DNA of 64,000 nucleotides from Peribacillus sp. FSL H8-0477 (GCF_038002765.1 NZ_JBBODE010000002.1:434001-498000), one strand, 5' to 3'; shown: positions 15,415 through 23,642, counted from the first letter of the stretch. Notes: generated from the letters alone by a model not told the origin. Program-made: numbers and translations.

Positions 15415-16918
15415 GAAAATTCAACTGCCGCTGCAAACAATGAATTTGGTTGTAGGGTTTATGATCTGGGTGCTGCTTTCATCCTTACTTCCATTTATTA
15501 AAGAGGACATAGCGATCCCTCCAGAGCAGCTTGCTTGGGTAACCGCCATCCCTGTTGTTCTTGGTTCCATTTTGCGTGTTCCCCTTGGTTACTACGCAAA
15601 TCAAATTGGTGCACGTATCATTTTCTTAATAAGTTTTGTGCTCTTATTCTTTCCTATCTATTATATAAGTGTGGCAGATTCATTTATCGATTTATTAATT
15701 GGAGGGTTGTTCTTAGGGCTTGGGGGAGCAGTATTCTCTGTGGGTGTTACCTCAGTTCCTAAATATTATCCGAAAGAAAAGCATGGCTTTGTAAATGGAA
15801 TATATGGAGCAGGTAATATCGGTACTGCAATTAGTACGTTTGCCGCACCGGTCGTAGCAACCAAAATAGGATGGAGTGCTACTGTTCAGCTTTATATGAT
15901 TCTACTTGGGATATTCGTAATTCTTAACTTTTTCCTTGGTGATAAGCACGAAGTGAAGGTCAAGACACCACTAATGGTTCAAATAAAAAGTGTCTATAAA
16001 AATGAAAAGTTATGGCTTTTGAGTCTATTCTATTTTATTACCTTTGGTTCCTTTGTTGCATTCACTGTCTATCTTCCCAACTTTTTAGTCATGAATTTCG
16101 AACTGGAAAAGGTTGATGCAGGATTACGTACAGCTGGGTTCATTGCTGTTGCAACCGTTATGCGACCAATTGGAGGTTGGCTGGCTGATCGAATTCAACC
16201 ACTTATTCTGTTAATGTATGTATTTACAGGATTTAGCTTATTCGGAGTTCTTTTATCCTTCTCCCCGACTATCATGTGGTATTCAGTTGGATGTATCGGA
16301 ATTGCCTTTTGTTCAGGAATGGGAAATGGAGTCATTTTTAAATTAGTACCGGGATATTTTCAAAAGCAAGCTGGTATTGCAAACGGGATTGTATCAGCTA
16401 TGGGTGGTCTGGGCGGTTTCTTTCCCCCGCTTATCCTGGCCTTCTTATTCAGTTTAACAGGACATTATGCAATAGGCTTTATGGCATTATCTGAAGTGGC
16501 GCTTGCCAGCCTAGTGCTCGTCATTTGGATGCACTTCCAAGAAAGACTTGCGTTGACAAAGGAAGTGGTCAATGCAACTGGAGAAGGGCTGCTAGTTACC
16601 GACAAAAGTGGTAAAATTATAATGACAAACCCAGCATTCACTAAGCTTACAGGCTACAGTGAGAAAGAGGTTATCGGTCAAAACCCTAGTATGATGCAAT
16701 CTGGCAAGCAATCGCCGGAGTTTTATAAAGAAATGTGGAAAACGATTCAAGAAGAAGGATATTGGCAAGGAGAAATTTGGAATCAACGCAAAGATGGGCA
16801 GAACTACTTGGAATGGCTTACAATCAGTGCGATAAAAGACGATGCAGGTGAAATTAAGCAGTATGCTGGTCTACTTAGTGATATAACAGATTACAAAAAA
16901 ATAAATATAACGAATTAA
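15407..16918 (+). CDS. NarK-like MFS nitrate/nitrite transporter fused to a C-terminal PAS domain
   Basis: 503 residues from ATG at 15407 (an in-frame GTG lies at 15398). The first ~375 residues form about 12 membrane helices with NarK/NasA features: GFMIWVLLSSLLPFI, RVPLGYYANQIGARI, the LGLGGAVFSVGV nitrate-signature-like loop, GAGNIGTAISTFAAP, RPIGGWLADRI and SAMGGLGGFFPPLIL. The last ~115 residues are a PAS domain: EGLLVTDKSGKIIMTNPAF, GYSEKEVIGQNPSMMQSGK, YWQGEIWNQRKDGQ, GLLSDITDYK. A sensory PAS domain on a nitrate/nitrite transporter is unusual. It resembles the PAS modules of the kinase at 18825, hinting at transport-coupled sensing. Confidence 0.88.
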   Translation: MIKKIQLPLQTMNLVVGFMIWVLLSSLLPFIKEDIAIPPEQLAWVTAIPVVLGSILRVPLGYYANQIGARIIFLISFVLLFFPIYYISVADSFIDLLIGGLFLGLGGAVFSVGVTSVPKYYPKEKHGFVNGIYGAGNIGTAISTFAAPVVATKIGWSATVQLYMILLGIFVILNFFLGDKHEVKVKTPLMVQIKSVYKNEKLWLLSLFYFITFGSFVAFTVYLPNFLVMNFELEKVDAGLRTAGFIAVATVMRPIGGWLADRIQPLILLMYVFTGFSLFGVLLSFSPTIMWYSVGCIGIAFCSGMGNGVIFKLVPGYFQKQAGIANGIVSAMGGLGGFFPPLILAFLFSLTGHYAIGFMALSEVALASLVLVIWMHFQERLALTKEVVNATGEGLLVTDKSGKIIMTNPAFTKLTGYSEKEVIGQNPSMMQSGKQSPEFYKEMWKTIQEEGYWQGEIWNQRKDGQNYLEWLTISAIKDDAGEIKQYAGLLSDITDYKKINITN

Positions 16919-16924
16919 GAATAA

Positions 16925-16972
16925 GAGTGTGATGGGGCTGAAGGTTTCTTTGGCGCTGTCACCTTTTTTCTG
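16925..16972 (+). terminator. Weak possible terminator between transporter and kinase
   Basis: GTGTGATGGGGC can partly pair with GCGCTGTCACC, followed by six T. The stem has mismatches, so it may only attenuate transcription into the regulatory genes. Confidence 0.35.
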
Positions 16973-17008
16973 TATTAAACAAACTGCAGACTAATAGGAG
17001 GCACCACC

Positions 17009-17659
17009 ATGGAAGGAATTCCTGTTACAAAAAGTATCAGTTCATATATTATTCAGTCTCAAGATGAAGAAATTAAACGAATAGCGCTGGAACTCCATGA
17101 AGGTGTCGGCCAAACACTTTATAGCCTGTATACGGGCCTGCAGTATATCGAGATGGGAATAGAACAACCAGGAATGAAGGCTTATCTTCAGGAAATGCAG
17201 CAAACAATGGAAAGAACGATTAAAGAAATTCAGATGCTGTCAGTTGAACTCCATCCACCTACTCTTTCTTTAGGTTTAGTGTCTGCGATAAAGAGCTATG
17301 TAAGATTATATACGTCTACCTATGGAATTGTAGTGAAAGTTGAATCAATTGGAGAAGAAAAGATCCTGCCTGAACAAAATAAAATTGCGATCTTCCGTGT
17401 TTGCCAAGAAGCATTAATTAATATTGCAAAGTATGCAGATATAGATTCGGCTTCTATCCAGCTCGACTGGAGGGAAGATGACATAAAAGTGGTAATTGTA
17501 GATCACGGACAAGGGTTTAACGTGAAGAAAGTGTTAAGAGAAAATCTGTCCTCAGGGTTGGGAGCTATGCAGGAAAGGATGCTTTTGGCGGGAGGGACAT
17601 GTGACATTGCTTCCGCACAAGGAAAAGGAACGAGTATACTGATTGACATGCCCTTATAA
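17009..17659 (+). CDS. Cytosolic NarL-partner histidine kinase (HisKA_3/HATPase), no sensor domain
   Basis: A 216-residue minimal kinase starting at ATG with AGGAGGC upstream. The HisKA_3 phospho-acceptor is His30 in ALELHEGVGQTLYSL. The ATPase part has FRVCQEALINIAKYADIDSA, DHGQGF and GLGAMQERMLLAGG. There is no membrane segment, PAS or GAF domain, so a sensory partner must act on it. Candidates are the PAS tail of the NarK-like transporter before it or the GAF protein after it. It lies 30 bases before the response regulator gene. Confidence 0.88.
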   Translation: MEGIPVTKSISSYIIQSQDEEIKRIALELHEGVGQTLYSLYTGLQYIEMGIEQPGMKAYLQEMQQTMERTIKEIQMLSVELHPPTLSLGLVSAIKSYVRLYTSTYGIVVKVESIGEEKILPEQNKIAIFRVCQEALINIAKYADIDSASIQLDWREDDIKVVIVDHGQGFNVKKVLRENLSSGLGAMQERMLLAGGTCDIASAQGKGTSILIDMPL

Positions 17660-17689
17660 AAAGATCGGGGAAAAGGGAGAGGGTAAATT

Positions 17690-18343
17690 GTGATTAACGT
17701 ACTTCTAGTAGATGACCATGCAGTAGTCAGAATGGGGTTAACCATGTTGTTAAATTCTCATGATGACCTTGAAGTAGTGGGGGAAGCATCTGAAGGAAAT
17801 GAAGGAATACAAAAAGCATTAGAGTTAAATCCAGATGTAATTGTCATGGATTTAAGTATGCCGCATGGCAAAGATGGTTTGTCGGCTACCTCCGAGTTAA
17901 AAAAATTGCTGCCGAAGGTGACCATCTTAATCCTTACTATGCATGATGATGAAGAATACTTATTCAGGGCCATACAAGCTGGGGCATCTGGCTGTATTTT
18001 AAAGAGTGCTCCTCACCATGAATTGGTTACGGCTATTCGTTCCGTTGCAGCGGGTGATGCTTATCTTCATCCTTCTGCAACTAAGCGGCTGATGGAAGAA
18101 TACATGGGTACGATTCAAAAAGGTGGAGTAGACACTTACAGCCTGCTGTCTGATCGTGAAAAGGAAGTACTCGCATTAATTGCAAAAGGCTTTTCTAATA
18201 AAGAAATCGCTGAGCAGCTCATTATTAGTGTGAAAACAGTAGAAAACCACAAAGGACACGTGATGGAAAAACTCCAAATGAAAAAAAGACCTGAATTAGT
18301 CGCTTATGCATTAAAAAAGGGGCTGCTTGGATATGGAATATAG
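17690..18343 (+). CDS. NarL/NreC-type response regulator
   Basis: A 217-residue regulator from GTG. The receiver domain has the acidic pair in VDDHAVVR and the phospho-acceptor Asp54 in VMDLSMPHG. A LuxR/NarL helix-turn-helix forms the C-terminus (SDREKEVLALIAKGFSNKEIAEQL and SVKTVENHKGHVMEKLQ). It lies between two HisKA_3 kinases and overlaps the GAF gene by 11 bases. The cluster is therefore an NreABC-like nitrate/oxygen regulatory set. The GC-rich palindromes at 10197-10230 are a candidate binding site. Confidence 0.93.
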   Translation: MINVLLVDDHAVVRMGLTMLLNSHDDLEVVGEASEGNEGIQKALELNPDVIVMDLSMPHGKDGLSATSELKKLLPKVTILILTMHDDEEYLFRAIQAGASGCILKSAPHHELVTAIRSVAAGDAYLHPSATKRLMEEYMGTIQKGGVDTYSLLSDREKEVLALIAKGFSNKEIAEQLIISVKTVENHKGHVMEKLQMKKRPELVAYALKKGLLGYGI

Positions 18344-18809
18344 GGGAAATGACGCAGAAATGGATCAACCTACGTTTTCGGATATTTTAGATGTTTGTCA
18401 CGAGATGCGTGCGGAATTAAACTGTGATTTTGCAGCCATAGCCATACAAGATGAGGTAGGCACAGATATAAAATGGCCTTATGCATCTGGAAACAGAAAT
18501 GAAAAGTATAAGAGAATTACGGTCCGTTATGGAAAGGGAATTGCCGGAAAAGTGATTTCGACTGGCCGGCCTATGATGATATCCGACCTTTCAAACGATA
18601 AAAGTAGTATGGTTTTAGAACATCCGATTATGCTGGCAGAACAGTTGCTTTCAGCTTATTCAGTACCTCTACTTATAAATGGAACGGCAAAAGGGGCATT
18701 ATTAGCTGGGAATAGAAGCAGTCATCTTTTTACCGAGAATGAACAAAACAGCATATCTAAGTATGTGAACAAGCTGGAGGTAATGTTTAATTCCAATCAT
18801 TCACTTTAA
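18333..18809 (+). CDS. GAF-domain protein, NreA-like candidate nitrate sensor
   Basis: About 158 residues from ATG at 18333 (TTG at 18327 and ATG at 18360 are alternatives). It is a single GAF domain: LNCDFAAIAIQDEVGTDIKWPYASGN, RYGKGIAGKVISTGRPMMISDL, SAYSVPLLINGTAKGALLAGN. In staphylococci the GAF protein NreA binds nitrate and gates the kinase NreB. This one has the same size and the same company (NreC-like regulator, HisKA_3 kinase). It overlaps the regulator gene. The ligand is inferred from context. Confidence 0.8.
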   Translation: MEYRGNDAEMDQPTFSDILDVCHEMRAELNCDFAAIAIQDEVGTDIKWPYASGNRNEKYKRITVRYGKGIAGKVISTGRPMMISDLSNDKSSMVLEHPIMLAEQLLSAYSVPLLINGTAKGALLAGNRSSHLFTENEQNSISKYVNKLEVMFNSNHSL

Positions 18810-18824
18810 GCAGGAGGTCAGTAA

Positions 18825-20552
18825 ATGAACAACTTTGACATTAAAAAAAGGCCTATGTTGCCTGGTTCTAGTGAAGAAACGATCCTGGTTAATCAATCAG
18901 GCATTGTTATCTATATGAATAACGAAGCAATTAATTATTTCGGTTATGAATCGGGATATTGTGTATATATCCAAGAACTGATTCCTGATATTAAGCTTGG
19001 TGAAATTGAAGAGGGTTATGTCCTGCAGTTCTATGGAAAACATCGGGAAGGGTATACTTTTCCATTGTTTTTAAAAGTGAATAGCTTCATTTCAAATAAT
19101 AAGCAATATTTCCTTTTTATCATACATAATGTGAGAGATCAGTCGAAAATGGACAAAGAACTCTCACAGCCATTAAATGAATTGATTGATTTGAAATATG
19201 CAATAGATGAGGCAGCTATTGTGGCCATTACTGATCACAAGGGTGTGATTCTCTATGTCAATGAGCAGTTTTGCAGTATTTCACAATATACTGCAAATGA
19301 ATTAATTGGCCGGGATCATCGCATGATTAATTCAGGGTATCACAGTCAAGAGTTTATGAGTGATTTATGGCGTACGATCAGCAGCGGCAAAGTTTGGCGT
19401 GGAGAACTACGGAATAAAGCAAAAGATGGTAGTTACTATTGGGTGGATACAACCATTGTACCCTTCATGAACGAAAAGAATAAACCCTATCAATTTCTGG
19501 CGATTCGGCAGGATGTGACGGACCATAAACGAGTCGTTGAAGAATTACAGACATCGATCAAAGAATTAAGTGATTTAAAGTTAGCCCTGGATGAGTCATC
19601 AATCGTGGCCATCACTAATTCAAAGGGAAAGATCACGTATGTAAATGATCAATTTTGTCAGATATCTAAGTTTTCGAAACAAGAATTGCTAGGAAAAGAC
19701 CATCGAATCATTAATTCGAACTACCATTCAAAGACATTTTTTCAAAACCTATGGGAGAAGATTTCTAATGGTCAGGTCTGGAAGGGTGAACTTCGAAATA
19801 AAGCAAAGGATGGGACTATTTATTGGGTAGATACCACTATTGTTCCATTCATGAATGAGGAAGGTATTCCCTATCAATACTTAGCCATTCGCTACGAAAT
19901 TACAGAGAGAAAGCGAGTAGAAGAAGAATTACAGCGAATGATGACGAGAATTATTGATGTACAGGAAGAAGAAAGGAAGGTATTGTCTAGAAACCTCCAT
20001 GATGGAATTGGACAAAATCTCTATAGTCATTTAATTACGATCAGCCGCCTTCAAGCTGAGATTGACCATCCACTGCTGCAGCAAATGCATGATGAGACAT
20101 CTAACCTAATTAAGGATGTGCGAGAGATATCTTGGGAGCTTCGTCCATCCGTTCTAGACGACCTTGGTTTGTTGCCGGCAATTCGATCATATTTAGTGCG
20201 GTATGCAGAGTTTTACGAAATCGATGTTGAATTTGAATGTGGACTTTTAACAAGGCTAGACAGCAATGCTGAACTAACAATCTACCGAATTATCCAGGAG
20301 GCCCTTACTAATATCCGAAAATATGCGTATGTCGATAAAGCAAAAGTAATCATGAGGGAAGAAGCAAATCATATTCGGGTACTTATAGAAGACAATGGTC
20401 AGGGATTTGATCATAAATCAAATTCTTCGGGAGTAGGGATATTTAGCATGGAAGAAAGAGCTAAATCTGCTGGAGGATTGCTCGAAATCTATTCTGCACC
20501 TATGAAAGGAACTAAGATTGTATTAGAATTGCCAAAGAGTAGTTTATCATGA
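18825..20552 (+). CDS. Soluble PAS-PAS-PAS histidine kinase (HisKA_3), NreB-like
   Basis: 575 residues without a membrane segment. A diverged PAS (about 15-110) is followed by two nearly duplicated PAS/PAC units (about 125-240 and 250-365). These share IVAIT, YVN(E/D)QFC, ELRNKAKDG and YWVDTTIVPFMNE. HisKA_3 has His392 in LSRNLHDGIGQNLYSHL; the ATPase domain has IIQEALTNIRKYAYVDKA and EDNGQGFD. The PAS units lack the clustered cysteines of staphylococcal NreB, so an oxygen-sensing FeS cluster is not supported; haem or another ligand is possible. This is the last gene of the cluster. Confidence 0.9.
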   Translation: MNNFDIKKRPMLPGSSEETILVNQSGIVIYMNNEAINYFGYESGYCVYIQELIPDIKLGEIEEGYVLQFYGKHREGYTFPLFLKVNSFISNNKQYFLFIIHNVRDQSKMDKELSQPLNELIDLKYAIDEAAIVAITDHKGVILYVNEQFCSISQYTANELIGRDHRMINSGYHSQEFMSDLWRTISSGKVWRGELRNKAKDGSYYWVDTTIVPFMNEKNKPYQFLAIRQDVTDHKRVVEELQTSIKELSDLKLALDESSIVAITNSKGKITYVNDQFCQISKFSKQELLGKDHRIINSNYHSKTFFQNLWEKISNGQVWKGELRNKAKDGTIYWVDTTIVPFMNEEGIPYQYLAIRYEITERKRVEEELQRMMTRIIDVQEEERKVLSRNLHDGIGQNLYSHLITISRLQAEIDHPLLQQMHDETSNLIKDVREISWELRPSVLDDLGLLPAIRSYLVRYAEFYEIDVEFECGLLTRLDSNAELTIYRIIQEALTNIRKYAYVDKAKVIMREEANHIRVLIEDNGQGFDHKSNSSGVGIFSMEERAKSAGGLLEIYSAPMKGTKIVLELPKSSLS

Positions 20553-20566
20553 TAGCTTCTTCTAAC

Positions 20567-20592
20567 ACCACCACCCGTTTTAGGGTGGTGGT
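20567..20592. terminator. Bidirectional terminator
   Basis: The stem ACCACCACCC / GGGTGGTGGT has a GTTTTA loop. It separates the PAS kinase (plus) from the PanE-like gene (minus). Confidence 0.75.
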
Positions 20593-20595
20593 TCG

Positions 20596-21507
20596 TTAAT
20601 TTTCATATGGTTTAATGATTCCATAGAGGGTCTCAATGACAGGTAGTTTTAGGCCTGCCATTGAAGCAAGTCTAAGTGCACCGCCTTGCAGATGTTCTAC
20701 TTCAAGCGTTAAAAATTTTCTCCTGTCCTGATGCATGGATGATGTTGATTCATCGGGAAGGTCAGACAGCTGCTGGATGCTTTGAGATATTTGGTTGTCC
20801 GAGATTTCTATATCATACGCTGCTGCTAATTGCTGCATCTCGATAAACACTTTTTTCAGCAGGCTGAAGGTTTCTGGGTAATGACGGATGGTTCCGATGT
20901 TCAGATTGGCCGCTGTAGTGACACCGGAAAAGGCATTAATGAATAAGTATTTCTGCCAGATCCTTCTGAGTATCTGGGTAGAATGTTGAGCATCCATAAT
21001 CGCTTGATCAGAGATATGCTCTATTTGAACACATAGTTCTTGCTGGGAGGGATGAAGGGGTCCGAATACTAAATCATGCTGTGTACTGGAATGAACAACA
21101 TGTCCTCTTTCGTTAAGAGTGGCAATAATATAAGCTGACCCGCCTATAACAGCTTCTTCGCCAAACATTTGTTGGAGAATATGAATATGTTCCAGACCAT
21201 TTAAAATGGGGAGAATTTTTGCTCCCTTTTCTACTAAGTTGTGTAAAGCAGGGAGTGTTCCTTCGAGATGATGGCCTTTTACAGCAAGCAGGATTAAGTC
21301 TGGGTGTTCAATTTCTTCAACATTCTCCGTGTAATCGATCTCATGAAATAGATAATTGCCATGCGGGCTAGTTACATATAAGCCCTCCTCAGCGATTTGA
21401 CGGGCTCGACGTTCTCTTACCAAGAACTGAACGTGTTGTCCTGATTCTTGCCATCTAGCTCCATAATAAACTCCTAATGCGCCAGCACCAATAATGACAA
21501 TATTCAT
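20596..21507 (-). CDS. 2-dehydropantoate 2-reductase family protein (PanE/ApbA-like)
   Basis: 303 residues. The N-terminal Rossmann fold begins NIVIIGAGALGVYYGARW (GxGxxG). The conserved KGHHLEGTLPAL and LPILNGLEHI segments follow, and the C-terminal ketopantoate-reductase helical domain contains KYLFINAFSGVTTAANLNIG with the catalytic Lys. These enzymes reduce ketopantoate with NADPH for CoA synthesis, but many Bacillaceae carry paralogues of unknown substrate. It is a single gene between terminators, not near panB or panC. Confidence 0.85.
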   Translation of the reverse strand: MNIVIIGAGALGVYYGARWQESGQHVQFLVRERRARQIAEEGLYVTSPHGNYLFHEIDYTENVEEIEHPDLILLAVKGHHLEGTLPALHNLVEKGAKILPILNGLEHIHILQQMFGEEAVIGGSAYIIATLNERGHVVHSSTQHDLVFGPLHPSQQELCVQIEHISDQAIMDAQHSTQILRRIWQKYLFINAFSGVTTAANLNIGTIRHYPETFSLLKKVFIEMQQLAAAYDIEISDNQISQSIQQLSDLPDESTSSMHQDRRKFLTLEVEHLQGGALRLASMAGLKLPVIETLYGIIKPYEN

Positions 21508-21590
21508 ATTTTCCCCTTTCCTTAAATAAGGTAGAAGTTCACTGTAATTATATCATTATCTAAATATTTAGAAAACTAATTAAGGCAGAG

Positions 21591-21618
21591 AAAAAGACTC
21601 AGAAACCTATCCGAGTCT
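21591..21618 (-). terminator. Terminator of LysM-3D gene
   Basis: On the minus strand AGACTC / GAGTCT forms a stem with a ~12-base loop, followed by TTTTTCT. Confidence 0.65.
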
Positions 21619-21626
21619 GGAATCTA

Positions 21627-22187
21627 TTATTTATAAACTCTAATTTTAACAGTTTTAACTCCCCATTTAATAGCTTTTGCTTTTGAAGAGATAAAGACAT
21701 CAATTTTATTTCCTTTAATTGAGCTCCCTTTATCTGCAGCAACTGCGTAGCCATATCCTTCAACGTAAACTTTTGTTCCCAAAGGTATTTTCTTAGGATC
21801 AACTGAGATTGCTTTTATGGATGGGTTCTTTTTCAAATTAAGTCCAGTAGCTGTAATGCCGCTGCAGCCTTTACAACTTGCTGTATAGGCAGTAGCTTTA
21901 ACGGTCATTGTCTTGTAAGCTTTAGAAGAAGCCTTTTTTACAGTCGTCTTTTTCTTAGCTGAGGTAGAGGTCTTTTTAACTTTTAAAACTTGCTTTATTT
22001 TTATATGATCTGTTTTAAGCTGATTCCAGCTTTTTATCTGCTTAACGGTTATGTTATGGTTTTGGGCAATCTTCCAAAGAGTGTCACCTGATTTTACTTT
22101 ATATGTATTGCTACTAGCCGATGCAACGCCGGAAATACCGAATACTAGAAAAAAGGCTGCAGTCATAGACAATATTAGTTTTTTCAA
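21627..22187 (-). CDS. Secreted LysM-3D domain cell-wall protein (YocH-like)
   Basis: 186 residues from TTG at 22187, which has an AAAGGAGA site; longer in-frame starts would precede this site. A signal peptide (KKLILSMTAAFFLVFGISGVASA) is followed by one LysM peptidoglycan-binding domain (YKVKSGDTLWKIAQNHNITVKQIKSWN). A Lys/Ser/Thr-rich linker leads to a C-terminal 3D (RlpA-like barrel) domain with VKATAYTASCKGCSGITATG, IPLGTKVYVEGYG, VAADKGSSIKGNKIDVF. The three Asp residues that name the 3D family are in place. The role is probably cell-wall turnover, muralytic or lytic-transglycosylase-like, outside the cell. Confidence 0.88.
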   Translation of the reverse strand: MKKLILSMTAAFFLVFGISGVASASSNTYKVKSGDTLWKIAQNHNITVKQIKSWNQLKTDHIKIKQVLKVKKTSTSAKKKTTVKKASSKAYKTMTVKATAYTASCKGCSGITATGLNLKKNPSIKAISVDPKKIPLGTKVYVEGYGYAVAADKGSSIKGNKIDVFISSKAKAIKWGVKTVKIRVYK

Positions 22188-22268
22188 AAGTCGAGTCTCC
22201 TTTGTTTTTGAATCGTAGGTATAGAATACCAGCTCTGTGTAACAACTGTGTTTCAAGGTAGGCGTATT

Positions 22269-22310
22269 TATATTACAAAATAGAGTCATTTAGTTGCATT
22301 TTGTAATATA
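22269..22310. repeat. 12-bp-arm inverted repeat upstream of LysM-3D gene
   Basis: TATATTACAAAA (22269-22280) and TTTTGTAATATA (22299-22310) are perfect complements with an 18-base interval. It lies ~80 bases upstream of the LysM-3D start in the 373-bp gap shared with the XRE gene. It may be an operator; a WalR-type direct repeat was not found. Confidence 0.6.
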
Positions 22311-22560
22311 ACAGAGTATTTCGTAAGTTGCATAGATTAAAAGTGTAGAAAAATAAACTGGGTAATTGGAACTTATTTTACAAAAAACGCATGAAATAGG
22401 ACTGCTATTAAACGTTTCTGAAAACTATTACTAGATTGAGCCTACAAATGAGGATCCCTTTTATTACAGAAAAAATATAAAGAATGATAATCAGATAGTC
22501 TACGGAGCGTTGATTGAGGTTTAGTTAGGTAGCGGGTATTCTTTAGTCGAGGTGAAAAAT

Positions 22561-23148
22561 ATGGATTACAGCAAGATTGGAAAGTTGATTTTGACTCTTC
22601 GTAGAGAAAAAATGATGACACAAAAAGATGTTGCCGAAGCTATTAACATAAGCGACAAGACCATTTCTAAATGGGAGCGAGGATTAGGATGTCCCGATGT
22701 GTCTTTGCTTGGTGATCTTTCCAGTATATTAGGTGTGAATATTGAAAAGATTTTATTAGGCGATTTAGAGCCTAATGATGCAGAAGGAGGAAATATGAAA
22801 CGAATTAAATTTTATGTATGTTCTAATTGCGGTAATGTTATGAACAGTTTAGGTGAAGCTGATCTATCCTGTTGTGGGAGGAAGTTGGAGGCGCTTATTG
22901 CACAGAAGGAGAATGAAGAACACGCGATAACTGTCGAAGAAATTGACAATGAGTATTACTTAACCATACAGCATGAAATGACGAAAACACATTTTATATC
23001 GTTCGTTGCCTATGTTGGGTGGGATAGGGTACTTTTAGTAAAGCTTTATCCAGAACAAAATCCAGAAGTACGCATTCCTAAAATGAAAGGCGGCAGCTTT
23101 TATATCTATTGTAATCAACATGGTCTATGGAAGAAAGAGAAAAAATGA
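22561..23148 (+). CDS. XRE-family regulator fused to a desulfoferrodoxin/superoxide-reductase-like domain
   Basis: 195 residues from ATG at 22561 with GAGGTG upstream. Residues ~5-65 are a Cro/CI helix-turn-helix (GKLILTLRREKMMTQKDVAEAINISDKTISKWERGLGCP). The C-terminal ~115 residues resemble desulfoferrodoxin: a CSNCGN...SCCG metal-knuckle, IQHEMTKTHFISFVAYV in the place of the HPM-x-x-x-H iron ligands, and CNQHGLW, matching the C-x-x-H ligand pair of superoxide reductase. Such proteins probably sense iron, oxygen or superoxide through a non-haem iron site and control transcription. The residue preceding Met is Glu rather than Pro, so enzymatic activity is uncertain. Confidence 0.8.
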   Translation: MDYSKIGKLILTLRREKMMTQKDVAEAINISDKTISKWERGLGCPDVSLLGDLSSILGVNIEKILLGDLEPNDAEGGNMKRIKFYVCSNCGNVMNSLGEADLSCCGRKLEALIAQKENEEHAITVEEIDNEYYLTIQHEMTKTHFISFVAYVGWDRVLLVKLYPEQNPEVRIPKMKGGSFYIYCNQHGLWKKEKK

Positions 23149-23175
23149 AACGAAAGAGCACTGCGCTTAAAAAAT

Positions 23176-23195
23176 GGCTCTCGCATTAGAGAGCT
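23176..23195. repeat. Left flanking hairpin of MITE-like copy 1
   Basis: GGCTCTC-GCATTA-GAGAGCT; preceded by AAAAAAT, so on the minus strand it reads as a hairpin plus T-run. It is nearly identical (two differences) to the right flank at 23643-23662. Confidence 0.75.
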
Positions 23196-23196
23196 A

Positions 23197-23641
23197 TTCA
23201 GTTTGTAGACAAAAGAAGATTGGAATTAAAAAATTCTCCCTATAGAAATACTTCGGCGTCTACCTCTAATACATATCTTTCACCAAGCCATAAATGAAAG
23301 TGAAATCAATGGCCGCCTTCATTTTGCGAAGCGAATAGTTAGATGGAACCGGTTGATGTAATATAACATTTCAAAGGAGTCTCGCTGAATAGAATCATGT
23401 TTAGAAAACATCCTCATCACCTCCGTTTTAATCCTTCTGTTTTCAAACAAAGTGACTCGAGGATCTAAAAGGTAAAACAAAGTTGATTGGAACGGAAAGT
23501 ACGAGACTCCTGCGGGAAAAGCGTGTCTAGGGGGAGACCCCGCGGAAAGCGAGTGCCTGGAGTGGAAATCAATGTTCATGTTATACAAACCATAAAAATA
23601 GACAAACTAAGGTTTTCACCCGAGTTTGTCTACAGTCTGAA
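23197..23641. mobile_element. MITE-like dispersed element, copy 1 (internally deleted)
   Basis: A non-coding element of about 445 bp. Left end TTCAGTTTGTAGACAAA (from 23197) and right end TTTGTCTACAGTCTGAA (to 23642) are imperfect inverted repeats. The interior shares long blocks with copy 2 at 38413-38830, including the ATAAATGAAAGTGAA block and GAACGGAAAGTACGAGACTC region. Compared with copy 2 it lacks about 34 bases after GAGACCCCGC, the GC-rich part of the hairpin. It fills most of the gap between the XRE gene and the M20 peptidase. Confidence 0.75.
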
Positions 23642-23642
23642 T

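Noticed and set aside
22230..22310. WalR direct repeat (TGTWAH-N5-TGTWAH) at the YocH-like gene
   Set aside because: Only single TGTAAT half-sites are present at the needed spacing.
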